From the NCBI RefSeq assembly GCF_023701485.1, contig NZ_JAMQBK010000043.1, forward strand, positions 1-64,000: a stretch of 64,000 bases of DNA. The letters are read 5' to 3'. A model generated the notes under the pieces. It was not told where the DNA came from, did not search any database, and saw only the letters and a list, made by a program, of their open reading frames with translations. The position numbers and the translations under genes were made by a program. The DNA comes from Aporhodopirellula aestuarii. Lineage in GTDB: Bacteria > Planctomycetota > Planctomycetia > Pirellulales > Pirellulaceae. How positions within the stretch are numbered: the first letter of the stretch is position 1; every line of letters begins with the position of its first letter. This document shows, piece by piece, positions 1-9,560 of the stretch.

Positions 1-75
1 GGAAAAAGTCGAGCTTAGAATGGCCCTGCAGAAAGATTGATATGGAATCTCCTCGCGTGCCGGCCGCGTTTCTCG

Positions 76-261
76 TCAATCGTAGCTTTCTCCCTTGACG
101 CGAAACTCTTCCGGCGGTGCATCGTTTAACTCCGGATGTTCCTTCAGCAATTGCTCGATATCGGACGCGCTGTAGGTTCGGGCCGGTTTCTCGTCCGCAC
201 AGCCCGCGAAGCCTACCACCGACAATATCAAAACAAGAAAGGAACAGATGCGAATCTGCAT
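76..261 (-). CDS. Small putative lipoprotein, 61 aa
   Basis: I do not recognise a family. The first 20 residues form a lipoprotein signal: a short basic start, a hydrophobic core and the lipobox G-F-A-G-C at residues 17-21, so Cys21 would be lipidated after signal peptidase II cleavage. The mature part is only about 40 polar residues, including E-Q-L-L-K-E-H-P-E-L-N. It lies 158 bp downstream of the DUF1559 gene on the same strand. Small lipoproteins often follow DUF1559 genes in planctomycetes, so the two may be co-transcribed (inference). Start is ATG at 261. Confidence 0.6.
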   Translation of the reverse strand: MQIRICSFLVLILSVVGFAGCADEKPARTYSASDIEQLLKEHPELNDAPPEEFRVKGESYD

Positions 262-419
262 GACGAACTCGAGGCTAAAAAAGAGTAAGAAGATAGGCCA
301 GTTCTAGAGGGACGAATCGGATTCCGTCGCTCTGCGGCACAAGGAAACATAAAAACAATCGTTGGCACGCAGGCGTGCCCGGTGATCCAGGCACGCCGTC
401 GACAGGTTGGTGCGTCGCG

Positions 420-1661
420 TCAAAACGCTTCGCTGATTACTTCCGAGGAAGCGCGAGTTCCAAGAGATCCCCATAGCCCGAAGGGGCTCGCTGAACCGGC
501 AACCGACAATGGGTCCGTGTTGACGGACGCGTCTGAGACCATGGCTCGGGTTGACGGGCTTCCCGCCTCGATGGAGTCCGTGATGAATTTCACGGCACCA
601 TCGCCCATCAAGATATGAGCGCCCCCTTGGTGTCGGCTGCTCGGTGGGCACAATCCCTCGGACTGGTACCAGTCCTGGTCGAAACACAACTCACGGTTGG
701 GAGGCAGGACCGTGTAGACCCCGGTGTGGATATGCAGTCCCCAGGCCCAGCGATAACCACGTCGGTTGTCGACGTTTGGATTGCTGGCGAATGGTGCACT
801 GGGGCCCCAAAACAAAGGTCGCTCAGGATCGACAAACGACTCGCAAGCGATCGCGCCGCCGGGCGATTTGATCGGTCCCGTTGCCCCGGTTGTGCCATTC
901 ACATGCCTTGAGCGTTTGTCATCATCGCCAAGGTCGGTAATGAACTCGCCCATCGCGATCGTGTTAGACAAGCCATCGAGCACATCGCGAAATGAGGATT
1001 TGAGCTGGCACTTGAAAAAGCCTCGATTGCTGACATTCGCGGATTGGATGACTGCCGACGAATTCATCACCCCATAGATCGAGTACGCTGCCCCGTAATT
1101 AGTCCGGTGCACCGAGTCTCCCATGCACACCCCGTAATTGGTGCGTCCCATCGCGGGAAGCCCGATACCAGGGTCGCTGGGGCATCGGAAGGTTGGGACA
1201 TCTGATTCGTAAGGATCGTACGGACCAGCCGTCGCCGTAACGAGACGGCTGAACACGCGGCCGGGGTAAGGCCCCATGGGAGCGTAGATGTTGCCAGCAC
1301 CAATTTCCCCAGCGGGGACTTGGTAGGGATTCGAGATTTGCTCCCAGAGTGCTTGCTGTTCAATGAACGGCGTAAGCCCGACCAACGCGGATAGTTCAAG
1401 ACTATTGCTTCCGGGGGCATATTCTCGCCTGGTACTGGTGTAGGTCCCTCCGCCTTGGTTCGGCAACTGCTGATAGGTCGAGTGGTAATTGTGTATCGCC
1501 AAGCCGATCTGCTTGAAGTTGTTACTACAGCTCATCCGTCGGGCCGCCTCGCGAGCGGCCTGAACCGCGGGCAGCAAGAGCCCCACGAGCACGCCAATAA
1601 TCGCGATCACCACTAGCAGTTCCACCAACGTGAAACCACGATTCAGTCTTTTTCTAGCCAC
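420..1661 (-). CDS. DUF1559 domain protein with type II secretion/pilin-like N-terminus
   Basis: Residues 8-30 carry a prepilin-type cleavage and methylation motif, [16 protein letters not shown], followed by the [14 protein letters not shown] segment diagnostic of planctomycete DUF1559 proteins. Near the C-terminus (about 345-360) is the H-x9-D-G motif in [16 protein letters not shown]. Members are greatly expanded in Planctomycetota and are thought to be exported pseudopilin-like proteins of unknown function. The start is GTG at 1661, with GGAAAG about 8 nt upstream, which favours this start. Length of 413 aa is slightly above the usual 300-400. Expected location is the cell envelope, anchored by the N-terminal helix. 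Confidence 0.92.
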   Translation of the reverse strand: MARKRLNRGFTLVELLVVIAIIGVLVGLLLPAVQAAREAARRMSCSNNFKQIGLAIHNYHSTYQQLPNQGGGTYTSTRREYAPGSNSLELSALVGLTPFIEQQALWEQISNPYQVPAGEIGAGNIYAPMGPYPGRVFSRLVTATAGPYDPYESDVPTFRCPSDPGIGLPAMGRTNYGVCMGDSVHRTNYGAAYSIYGVMNSSAVIQSANVSNRGFFKCQLKSSFRDVLDGLSNTIAMGEFITDLGDDDKRSRHVNGTTGATGPIKSPGGAIACESFVDPERPLFWGPSAPFASNPNVDNRRGYRWAWGLHIHTGVYTVLPPNRELCFDQDWYQSEGLCPPSSRHQGGAHILMGDGAVKFITDSIEAGSPSTRAMVSDASVNTDPLSVAGSASPFGLWGSLGTRASSEVISEAF

Positions 1662-2989
1662 GATTCACTTTCCGCAAAAACAAGTATTAGGGTCGAAACG
1701 AGCGAATGCTCTACGTAATGCGAAATCTCAGCCTGCTGTGCTAAGGACCGTGCGACTTGGGGGCGAGGCACTAAGTCGAAAGAACTCGAAGGTTGCAGTT
1801 CGACATCTTCGCTCAATTTAGGTTGGTGCCTTACTTTCATATTGGATGAATCAATCGGTTCCTCGCATAGATGCGCACACCGGAGATGCTTGGTGCGCAA
1901 CCAGCGTGAACGCGCGTCTAGCGATTGGTCGGTGCAGCTTCCCAACGTCCGTTTGTAAGGCAGTTTCAGAACGTGTCCAACGTATCCGTCATGCAGCACG
2001 TAACAGGTTCGTGCTCACCCACCGTCGCCCATTTGCTCCGCAAATGGAATCTAGTACGCCGCCCAATCGCCCCAGACATGGCCGCCGTAGCAAACAACAC
2101 AACTTGGCATAAAAGAATACGTGGCACCTTTTGGTGACGCTGTCGATGACACACGTCCACTTCCGCGGCATCTGTGCGCTATGCCTCACTCACGGTTTTG
2201 GAGAGGCAGGTCTTCCGCCCACTCTCTCACCGTATACTGAGCACCATGGGCGATTGCAAATCAGTTACTCGTGGGGCGTTCCGAATGGCGACAGCTTCCG
2301 ATTAAAACGGCGAGAACACTTCCCGAGTCATCGGGCCAGCCAAAGATGTATTCGGCTTTGACATCCCTGAAACCGAGCGATCGGCTCCCCACGCGGCGTA
2401 AATTCCATCGTTCGACGAGTGCGTTATTGTTCGGATGAGACCACCACGAAGGATTCGAAGAGCACGAAGGATGGAGTTCGACGGTCCCTTGAGACGCGTG
2501 TCGAATTTGCGTCGAGGAGCATCATGCGTTGGACCTGGGCTTGGCGACTTGGGCGGAAGCGGGTTTGAGCCACGTTGGGCACAGAGGTCACCGAGGATCC
2601 AGTCTCGCCTCTTCTCGGTGCTCTCCCTGTGTCCTCTGTGGCGGATTCGTTCCCAGAGCCGGCGCTGAGCTGTCGATACGCCTGAATTTGCACTGCCTGC
2701 GGATTCTGCGGTAAGATCAATCGCCATGACGGTCAGCGGGCGTTTTTGCCACCGAAGACAAATAACCAACGGCAGACAATCGAAAGGTGCCGAGCGACTG
2801 AAGGGTGGGACACTCGCTCTCCGCTCACCCAGCAGGCCGAGGAAACATGGCCCGATACCTGGAAAAGTTTCTTGGCACTGGTTGTTGTCAGGACGCAAAC
2901 GGCGGCGAATCAATCAGTGCTGTTTCGCAATAACGAATCCATTCAACTGGCAATCCAACAAGACCATGACGGAAAGTGATCGTACCCTA
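1662..2989. other. Long intergenic stretch without a credible gene
   Basis: About 1.3 kb separates the DUF1559 start from the FAD oxidoreductase start. Reading frames here are short, basic or low complexity and show no recognisable domain. The left end must hold the DUF1559 promoter. The right half contains intergenic repeat sequence: a CACGAAGGA-type unit near 2438-2470 and the long repeat at about 2577-2760. I read the stretch as non-coding or decayed DNA. Confidence 0.6.
2577..2760 (+). repeat. Diverged intergenic repeat, copy 1
   Basis: Copy 1 shares ordered blocks with about 4671-4866. The 18-nt block CTCTTCTCGGTGCTCTCC is identical at 2609-2626 and 4706-4723. It is followed by GTGTYCTYTGTGGC in both. 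GAATTTGCACT at 2684-2694 matches 4795-4805, and GTAAGATC follows in both. It lies just upstream of the FAD oxidoreductase gene, in direct orientation relative to copy 2. The first block resembles the CACAGAGNACACNGAGAAG-type intergenic sequences found in many environmental genomes (recollection, not searched). Confidence 0.65.
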
Positions 2990-4612
2990 ATGAAACGCTT
3001 GCTCATTCTATTTCCTATTCTTCTCCAGCTAGTCGTAGCGTCCATCTGCTCCGCGGAGCAGACTTCGACGGATGTTTGTGTCTATGGCGGGACTGCGTCA
3101 GGAGTCGTGACTGCCGTGCAGGTTGCCCGCATGGGCAAGAGTGTGGTTTTGATCGAACCCGGACAAACGATCGGAGGCATGACGTCGGGCGGTTTGGGCA
3201 ACACGGATATTGGCAAACAAGCCAGCATCGGTGGCGTGACTCGTGAGTTCTATCAATCGATTCGCGATTGGTATCAGGACCCGGCACACTGGAAGTTTCA
3301 GGACAAGGATGAGTACCAGTGGAAGGGGGACCGGGTCACGGAAGATGCTTGGTTCGTGTTCGAACCCCATGTTGCGGAACTCAAACTCAACGAGATGCTT
3401 GAAGAAGCCAGGGTTCCCGTCGTTTATGGCGAAAGACTCGATCTGAACGATGGAGTCAAAAAGGAAGGGGCGAACATCGTCAGCATTCGAATGGAATCAG
3501 GGCGGGAGTTCGCCGCCAAGGTGTTTATCGACTGCAGCTATGAAGGCGACCTAATGGCTGAGGCGGGGGTTTCCTACACCATCGGACGCGAGCCGAACTC
3601 GCAGTACGGCGAAAGCATCAACGGCGTCCAAGCGACCGAACCCCCTCGTCGCGGCCCCAAGCCACTGGACCCTTATGTCATCCCCGGAGATCCGAGCAGT
3701 GGCATCATCAAGGGGCTTCAACCCGATGTTGTTGGCAAGAATGGAGACGGCGATAAGCGAGTCCAGGCTTACAATTACCGGCTTTGTCTAACCAGTGTGC
3801 CAGAGAATCGGGTGCCGTTTGAAAAGCCCGAAGGATATGACGAATCGGAGTACGAATTGCTGTTGCGTTGGTTTCAAGCTGGAAACACGCGAAACGTTCC
3901 ACTTGGCTCCAACCCCATCCCCAACAACAAGACCGATACTAACAAGGCGGGCTGGATTTCAACCGACTACATCGGCATGTGCGACGACTACCCGGATGCC
4001 GACTACGAGAAACGCAAGGAAATCACCGACGCTCACATTCGCTATCACAAGGGTTTCCTCTGGACGCTGGCGAATCATCCACGCGTCCCGGAGAACGTCC
4101 GACGCCGAGCCGCGAAACTCGGGTTCGCCAAAGATGAGTTTGTCGACAACGGGCACTTCCCGCATCAATTGTATGTTCGCGAAGGGCGCCGGATGTTGGG
4201 CCGGATGGTGATGACGGAACACGAGCTGCGGAAAAAACGCAAGGTCGAGGATCCAGTCGCTCTCGGGTCGTATGGGATGGACAGCCATCCGACTCAGCTT
4301 TGGGTCGATGCGGACGGAGCCCTGCACGCGGACACGCCAAAATGGACGGGCGTCGGTGGTCCTTATGGAATCAGCTATCTCGCGATCACTCCCAAAGCCG
4401 AGGAATGCTCCAACCTGCTCGTGACGACCTGTATCTCCGCTTCGCACAGCGCCTATGGATCGATCCGAATGGAGCCGGTCTACATGATGCTCGGACAGGC
4501 CTCGGCGACAGCGGCGGTGTTGGCCATCAATGGCGATTCATCCGTTCAAGATGTTCCCTATGAAAAATTGAGTCAGCAGCTTCTCAAAGACGGGCAGATC
4601 CTCGTGCCGTAG
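2990..4612 (+). CDS. Secreted FAD-dependent oxidoreductase (FAD_oxidored family)
   Basis: The 540-aa protein starts with a Sec signal (M-K-R-L-L-I-L-F-P-I-L-L, ending S-I-C-S-A) and then a Rossmann dinucleotide motif, V-C-V-Y-G-G-T-A-S-G-V at about 29-39. The segment I-E-P-G-Q-T-I-G-G-M-T-S-G-G-L continues the fold, as in FAD_oxidored (PF12831). The C-terminal block Y-G-I-S-Y-L-A-I-T-P-K and S-A-S-H-S-A-Y-G-S-I-R-M-E is also typical. Such proteins are common in planctomycetes and are often annotated as xanthan lyase or FAD-dependent oxidoreductase; the substrate is unknown. I chose ATG 2990 because it places the signal peptide at the N-terminus; ATG 2966 would add eight residues. It stands alone, between two repeat copies. 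Confidence 0.88.
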   Translation: MKRLLILFPILLQLVVASICSAEQTSTDVCVYGGTASGVVTAVQVARMGKSVVLIEPGQTIGGMTSGGLGNTDIGKQASIGGVTREFYQSIRDWYQDPAHWKFQDKDEYQWKGDRVTEDAWFVFEPHVAELKLNEMLEEARVPVVYGERLDLNDGVKKEGANIVSIRMESGREFAAKVFIDCSYEGDLMAEAGVSYTIGREPNSQYGESINGVQATEPPRRGPKPLDPYVIPGDPSSGIIKGLQPDVVGKNGDGDKRVQAYNYRLCLTSVPENRVPFEKPEGYDESEYELLLRWFQAGNTRNVPLGSNPIPNNKTDTNKAGWISTDYIGMCDDYPDADYEKRKEITDAHIRYHKGFLWTLANHPRVPENVRRRAAKLGFAKDEFVDNGHFPHQLYVREGRRMLGRMVMTEHELRKKRKVEDPVALGSYGMDSHPTQLWVDADGALHADTPKWTGVGGPYGISYLAITPKAEECSNLLVTTCISASHSAYGSIRMEPVYMMLGQASATAAVLAINGDSSVQDVPYEKLSQQLLKDGQILVP

Positions 4613-4670
4613 TAACGAACGGTAGAACAAGTGCTCGAATGTCGTGGATCGCTCTGCCGATCCACGATAA

Positions 4671-4866
4671 TAAACGCACGAAGGCCACCAAGATTCCTAT
4701 CGCGTCTCTTCTCGGTGCTCTCCGTGTTCTTTGTGGCAAATTTTCTCTGTGGCAAATTTTTGCCCGGAGCAGCTGTTACGCGGTCGCGGTGTTCGAATTT
4801 GCACTCTTTGCAGATTCCGCTGTAAGATCCATCGCGATGGCCGTCGACCAACGTTTTCGCCACAAA
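4671..4866 (+). repeat. Diverged intergenic repeat, copy 2
   Basis: This is the second copy of the repeat at 2577-2760, in the same orientation, downstream of the FAD oxidoreductase gene. Shared blocks are at 4706-4723 and 4795-4805, and the GTAAGATC block follows. The blocks are 89 nt apart here against 75 nt in copy 1. A local tandem duplication of the unit TGTGGCAAATTTT around 4731-4764 accounts for the difference. The strand was set by matching copy 1. Confidence 0.65.
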
Positions 4867-4992
4867 TGACGATGGAATTATGGCATCACCCCAAGTGATC
4901 GATCCGGTTCTTGGGGCGGTAGAAACCAATTGAAGGTCGAAGGTCGCTCGGTTCTGCTCGCCGTTGGCCAGCAAAGGAATACTTGCAGTCTC

Positions 4993-5606
4993 GTGTCCAC
5001 TCGCCTCGTCATCGTGTGGATTCTTTCGTTGGTGGGTTGCTCCGACCCGCAGGCTCAAAAGGACGTCTCCACAGCACAGCAACTCAGCAACGACAGATCC
5101 TGGCATTCCAGTTGGTGTGAAAACCACTTGGCCAGCGACCGTCAACACGCAGAAGAATGAAATTAGAGCGATCAACCAATTGGCTGACGCTGTCATGGTC
5201 ACCTACTATCCGCTCAATAACGATTTTACGGTTCGGCCACCAAGCGTCATTGGCAACGAACCCGATCAGTTGGTACAGATTGCTGGCGACAGATCGGTGT
5301 ACCTCCTGGAAGTCGGGTACCCGCGTGGAAGGGACAGCAAGAGTTTCTAAACAGCAACAAGCAGAATTCATCGACGCCATCTTCGCCGCGTGGGACAAAC
5401 ACGTTGACTCCAACCAGATGGTCAACTTCGTCTGGCTTTGTGACATGCCCACGGCGAAAGTCAATACAATGACAAAATACCATCTCGTGAAGACGCCAGC
5501 GTTCGCATCATTCCTGGCAACCCTTGGCCTAAAAACGTACGAAGGAAAGGACAAGCAAGCGTTCTTGCGCGTCAAAGAGTGTGCCAAATCGCGAGGCTGG
5601 GAATAG
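4993..5606 (+). pseudogene. Frame-broken lipoprotein, possible glycosidase-like remnant
   Basis: Three successive frames each carry sensible protein. From GTG 4993 a lipoprotein signal reads S-T-R-L-V-I-V-W-I-L-S-L-V-G-C-S-D. From about 5100 a second frame reads G-V-K-T-T-W-P-A-T-V, then A-D-A-V-M-V-T-Y-Y-P-L-N-N-D-F and V-Y-L-L-E-V-G-Y-P, ending at a stop at 5348-5350. From about 5345 a third frame reads K-Q-Q-Q-A-E-F-I-D-A-I-F-A-A-W-D and ends at 5606. At least two indels are needed to join them. The middle and last parts look like half of a TIM-barrel glycosidase, a weak guess from E-V-G-Y-P and the F-V-W-L-C strand. Sequencing error is an alternative to true decay. Confidence 0.6.
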
Positions 5607-5739
5607 ACACCAATGCCACAACAGCATATTGAAGAACAATTAGGTGAGCCGGAGCCAGGAATCCGGTGACATCTGAATACAATACGTAACGTTGCCGCCC
5701 GGTTTCGTGGTCGCTCAGCGACGGACGAGACGACCTCTG

Positions 5740-7080
5740 ATGGAGAAGAAAGTGAACAGTACGGCTAAGTTTTCAACGATCACGCAAAGTGCGTTGATCC
5801 TCCTTGCAATCATCTGCGTACCGCGTCTGGTCAGTGCTGCCGAGATCTACCTGACCCCGCATGGCGCTGGACGCAACGACGGCACGAGTTGGGAGAATGC
5901 GTTCGACCAAGATTCACTATCTAGTGTGGTAAACGAAACGATGGAGGCTGGCGACCGGTTGTTGTTGGGTGGGGGGACGTATAGAGACGTTCGGCTGACA
6001 ATCTCCAGCGGTGGCGTTCCGGGATCGCCGAAGACCATCGTCGGCGTGGACCGCGGGGAGGGGCTGCCCGTCTTCGTATCGTCTTGGTCGGAGGAGAAGC
6101 CGGATAAAGGGGCGACGGCGGTACGCATTGAGCCCGGTGTCGGGCATGTGGTTTTTGAGGGGCTGCGAATCGAAGACTACGAGATCTGTGTGCTGGTGCC
6201 TGCGGCCAAGAATGGAGCAAGCTGTGAGCAGTTGGTCTTCAATGACGTGGACATGAAAAGATTTCGGCATGGATTCTACCTTTCCGATTGCGACAACCTG
6301 CGGCTGCAGGACTGCGACCTCCGCCGGTACACCAAGCATGGTTTTCGCTTTGACCAAGGCTGCAACCGTGTCGTTGTGCGACGGTGCACGGCAGACTGCT
6401 CCGAGGGAGACAGCGATTGGGAGACGAAGACAGAACTGTTTCCATTCGGTTTTATCGTGAATAATGGTGGCGCTGCTAACACGGAGTTCCTGTTCGAGGA
6501 CTGCCTTGCACGCAACAACAGAATGCCGCTTCAGAAGAAGAGGTACAAAAACGGCGATGGCTTTGTGGTCGAAGGAAATGCGTCAGACGTCCGCTTCGTG
6601 TGTTGTCGGGCCATCCGCAACCAAGACGGCGGGTTTGACTTGAAGGTCAACGACGTCCGGCTCGTCGACTGCGTGGCGCTTGGCAACTCAAGAAACATCC
6701 GGATCTGGAAGGCCGCCACGCTCGAGAATTGCTTTTCCGGGTGGGCATCCTGTGGGCTGTGGTGCAACGGCGGTCCGATCATGGTTCACCGGACAACCTT
6801 TCACGAATTGCGCCAGGCGGCCGTGCAGACCGATGATCAGGCCAGGGAACCGGTGACGCTCAGTGAATGCCTCGTTTCATCCTGCGGGCAGGTCCATCGC
6901 AAGACTGCGCGGGGAAAAGTTGTCCTTAACGAGACGACGGTCGTCGAAGAAGACGCTGGGCAGTCACCGGACTATGTGCAGCCGAGTCCCGATTGGGACG
7001 GGCTGGGAGATTTACTGAACAGCCGCACTCATCCCAACATTGGATACCATCGGTCACGATCCAGTAACGCCACTCGCTGA
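5740..7080 (+). CDS. Secreted right-handed parallel beta-helix protein (pectate lyase-like)
   Basis: An N-terminal Sec signal ends R-L-V-S-A-A-E (about residue 35). It is followed by I-Y-L-T-P-x-G-x-G-R-N-D-G-T-S-W-E-N-A-F, the usual opening of parallel beta-helix proteins of the polysaccharide lyase 9 / DUF1565 type. Repeated rungs follow: V-x-F-E-G-L-R-I-E-D-Y, L-R-L-Q-D-C-D-L-R-R-Y, V-V-R-R-C-T-A-D-C, T-E-F-L-F-E-D-C-L-A and V-R-F-V-C-C-R-A. A role in binding or cleaving acidic polysaccharide outside the cytoplasm is plausible, but I cannot identify catalytic residues. Start is ATG 5740; GTG 5752 has a better ribosome site (GGAGAAG, about 5 nt upstream) and is a serious alternative. Confidence 0.82.
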   Translation: MEKKVNSTAKFSTITQSALILLAIICVPRLVSAAEIYLTPHGAGRNDGTSWENAFDQDSLSSVVNETMEAGDRLLLGGGTYRDVRLTISSGGVPGSPKTIVGVDRGEGLPVFVSSWSEEKPDKGATAVRIEPGVGHVVFEGLRIEDYEICVLVPAAKNGASCEQLVFNDVDMKRFRHGFYLSDCDNLRLQDCDLRRYTKHGFRFDQGCNRVVVRRCTADCSEGDSDWETKTELFPFGFIVNNGGAANTEFLFEDCLARNNRMPLQKKRYKNGDGFVVEGNASDVRFVCCRAIRNQDGGFDLKVNDVRLVDCVALGNSRNIRIWKAATLENCFSGWASCGLWCNGGPIMVHRTTFHELRQAAVQTDDQAREPVTLSECLVSSCGQVHRKTARGKVVLNETTVVEEDAGQSPDYVQPSPDWDGLGDLLNSRTHPNIGYHRSRSSNATR

Positions 7081-7715
7081 ACGTAACGCCGGAGCAACGT
7101 GAGCCACGGACACGCGGTGGTTCCCGTCACAAACCCGAGTTAGGCAACCAACTCACCGGAGTTTAGGAAGCTCAGTTGCTGACGGACATGTCGCTTTGAG
7201 GCGAGGAGGACGGGGGCTGCTCCGTTTCAACGCGGTCAAACTCAAGGGCGGGATCAAATGGTGCGTCTTGTGATCTTTTTGCCTTCGCGTTCTCCGTGGT
7301 TTGCCCTCTTCTCTGATCGGACGTTGACTGAGGTGCCCTGAGATCGTCCGAGCACGCGTATTCGATATCGGTTGATATCGAGACGCAGCTCACATAACAC
7401 TTCGCTGTGTTGGACCATCGGACTTCCAGTGATTGCCCCGCGAAACCTTCGGTCAGCGTCCGGCGGAACTGCTACGCGGTCAATTGAACCGCAGAGGGCA
7501 CGAAAGTCACCGAGATTTCTGTCGCACCTCATTTCTGTGATCTCCGTCTAAGAAAAGATACGTGGACTCAACTACGGATTTAAGTCATGAAAGCTTTTAC
7601 GGTTTGCAGCACAACAAATGCCCCGCTGCAAAACACGTTCATCGATTCCGTTTTCATGACGTTGCGTGATGTCCGATTGAGTGACTGAGTTGCCTGCCAC
7701 GTTCGAAGATCCGAT
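7081..7715. other. Intergenic stretch with repeat fragments
   Basis: No credible gene is visible in about 635 bp between the convergent ends of the beta-helix and esterase genes. Positions about 7495-7548 read GGGCACGAAAGTCACCGAG and continue to TCTCCGTCT, a shortened relative of the start of the 2577 repeat. Positions about 7275-7320 hold a second GTTCTCCGTGGTTTGCCCTC-like piece. GATATCGGTTGATATC at about 7361-7376 is a short imperfect repeat. I see no terminator with a T-tract. Confidence 0.5.
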
Positions 7716-8807
7716 CTACTCGTTCTTAATTAGTTCAACCATGGCTTTACCCATGCCAAGGGCGACGTTCATGTACGTCTTCGCGTTTCCGCCATAGTGA
7801 CTATTGGAGGCACCACCCATGCTCAGCGGATTGGTGTAAACCGTGGCGACATCGCCCTCGAGGACCGGATACTTTTGCGGGTTACTGATGGCGAACATGG
7901 CGTCGATGATCAGCTTTTCGTTTCCCTCTGCTTTTTCCTTATCCGTTTGACCGAGAGTTGCGCATACGAACTTAGCTTTAGGGGCATTGAAGTCTTTTCG
8001 CAGCGAAGCGATCAGGTTATTTAAGTTCTTCTCGTACATTGCGGCGTGACCGGTGTTGTATCGGTCCTTGTCTCCCTGCCACCAGAAGAAGCCCACGATT
8101 TCGTAGCCAGTTGCATCGGGGTAGAAGTCATTCAGGTTTTTTAACACATCTTTCGCACGAGCGACATCGCCGTCGTACTGCACGCCTGCCTTCCAGCCGA
8201 TCGGTTTGGGCTCGGTCCCCTTTTCCCACTTATCCGGACTCTGACCGTAGCCGGCGAAGACAAACGTCGTCTTCTCTAATTGCTTTGTCTCCCGGTTCTT
8301 CACTTCCATCTCGAATTCGTACGATGGGCTGCCTGGTGGAAGCAGATCCCAACCGAGGCTGCGATTGCCGATCGAACTTTTAAGAATCAGCACCGGTTCG
8401 TCCAAAGCGTTGCCGAGGTGATGTCCGATGCCGGTTTCGATACCGATCTTGCCGCCGGAAACGGTCAGCCAATCGTTTCGTTTGACGCTCGTCTTGCCGG
8501 GGCCACCACTGCCCATCACGTGCACGTTGCGAACGTCTTTGCGGACGGTCCAGTTGCCCGAGTCGTCGACCATGAACGGGTAGAGTTCTTCGACTTTGAC
8601 CGCATGCTCGAGTGAGCCTTCCGCGTCGCCTTTGACCTTGCCCATTTCAAGCGTGTTGGACTGGCCCATGATGATGAAAACCTTCACCTTCTGAGTCATG
8701 TCCGCAGGTTTGCCGTCGGGGTCGGGGAGCTCGTTGGCGGTGAGGGGTATTGTGAAAAGGATCGCTGTGGCAACGAATATCGACGCGATCGAAAGTTGCT
8801 TCTTCAT
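7716..8807 (-). CDS. Secreted sialate O-acetylesterase-like carbohydrate esterase (SASA family)
   Basis: The 363-aa protein has a Sec signal (M-K-K-Q-L-S-I-A-S-I-F-V-A-T-A, ending L-T-A-N-E). It is followed by K-V-F-I-I-M-G-Q-S-N-T, the nucleophile block of the SASA/SGNH-like family (PF03629), with Ser in G-Q-S-N. Later blocks are G-F-F-W-W-Q-G-D-K-D and, near the C-terminus, S-H-Y-G-G-N-A, which probably carries the catalytic His. It probably removes acetyl groups from exported or external polysaccharide. ATG 8807 was chosen because the signal peptide begins there; the frame is open 43 codons further upstream without domain support. It fits with the beta-helix and oxidoreductase genes as glycan-processing exoproteins (inference). 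Confidence 0.85.
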   Translation of the reverse strand: MKKQLSIASIFVATAILFTIPLTANELPDPDGKPADMTQKVKVFIIMGQSNTLEMGKVKGDAEGSLEHAVKVEELYPFMVDDSGNWTVRKDVRNVHVMGSGGPGKTSVKRNDWLTVSGGKIGIETGIGHHLGNALDEPVLILKSSIGNRSLGWDLLPPGSPSYEFEMEVKNRETKQLEKTTFVFAGYGQSPDKWEKGTEPKPIGWKAGVQYDGDVARAKDVLKNLNDFYPDATGYEIVGFFWWQGDKDRYNTGHAAMYEKNLNNLIASLRKDFNAPKAKFVCATLGQTDKEKAEGNEKLIIDAMFAISNPQKYPVLEGDVATVYTNPLSMGGASNSHYGGNAKTYMNVALGMGKAMVELIKNE

Positions 8808-9560
8808 AGTGAAATCACTTGTAGCCAAGGTTGGTGTCAGACGATGTTTTGCCAAGTGGAAAGAAGCCCGCAACACCGTTGGTGATGTTCTATGCGCTGC
8901 AGTTCGCTGACGCTTTGGTTTTTCATGCATGTTCAATCGGGCTTATCATAACATGCTGAACCATCGGTTTTGGGGAAACAACATCGTCTTTGTCAATGCA
9001 ATGCGGACCCCCCCTGCGAATTTGAGTCCTAGAGCGTTTTGTGGTGCGTCCGGGTAATCAGATGAACCAGGGAATCGACGTACATTTCCCCTTTGCGAGA
9101 TCGTTGACCAGCAGCCGTATCAGTTTCAATTCATCCGTTGATGCGGGCTGCATCGAAAGGGCTTGCACAGCAAGTTTTGCGGGTGATCCCTTGAACGCCA
9201 ACGAGAGCAGGTGTTGCACTCATGGCCGCTGCGTCGACTCGGCCGCACATGACGCTCGATCGACGTGCGATGGATATGATTCATTGTGAACGACAAGATC
9301 TTTGTCTGTTTCGTCTTACAGGATTGCCAATTTCAAAGTACAGGCGGTCTCGTTCGGAAACGCTTTGCCCATCGCGGGTCCGCCCGTTCGCAAAATCTGC
9401 AGGAGCTTTCATTCCCTATCGGTGGGATTGGGGGATCCGGGGTTGAATGCCTCTTCGTGGTCATTCGTCTAATAGGCGACGTCTGGCGTAGGGACTCATC
9501 AGCAATCGTCGTCAAGAGAGATCAATTGCTTCGGTTCGCTTGGTCCAACCTCTATTCCAG
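8808..9560. other. Intergenic stretch, nothing recognised
   Basis: About 750 bp lies between the esterase start and the EamA transporter stop. Open frames of 70-90 codons on the plus strand have no recognisable motif, signal peptide or ribosome site and look random. The esterase promoter must lie at the left end. Confidence 0.5.

Noticed and set aside
2302-2913. Minus-strand open frame of 203 codons
   Set aside because: It is the reverse of the intergenic repeat and reads as low-complexity basic protein with no signal, domain or ribosome site.
7139-7145. GTTAGGC core after the beta-helix gene, resembling an integron attC 1R site
   Set aside because: No matching RYYYAAC core at the correct distance, no foldable attC arms and no integrase nearby. 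A 7-nt match is expected by chance.
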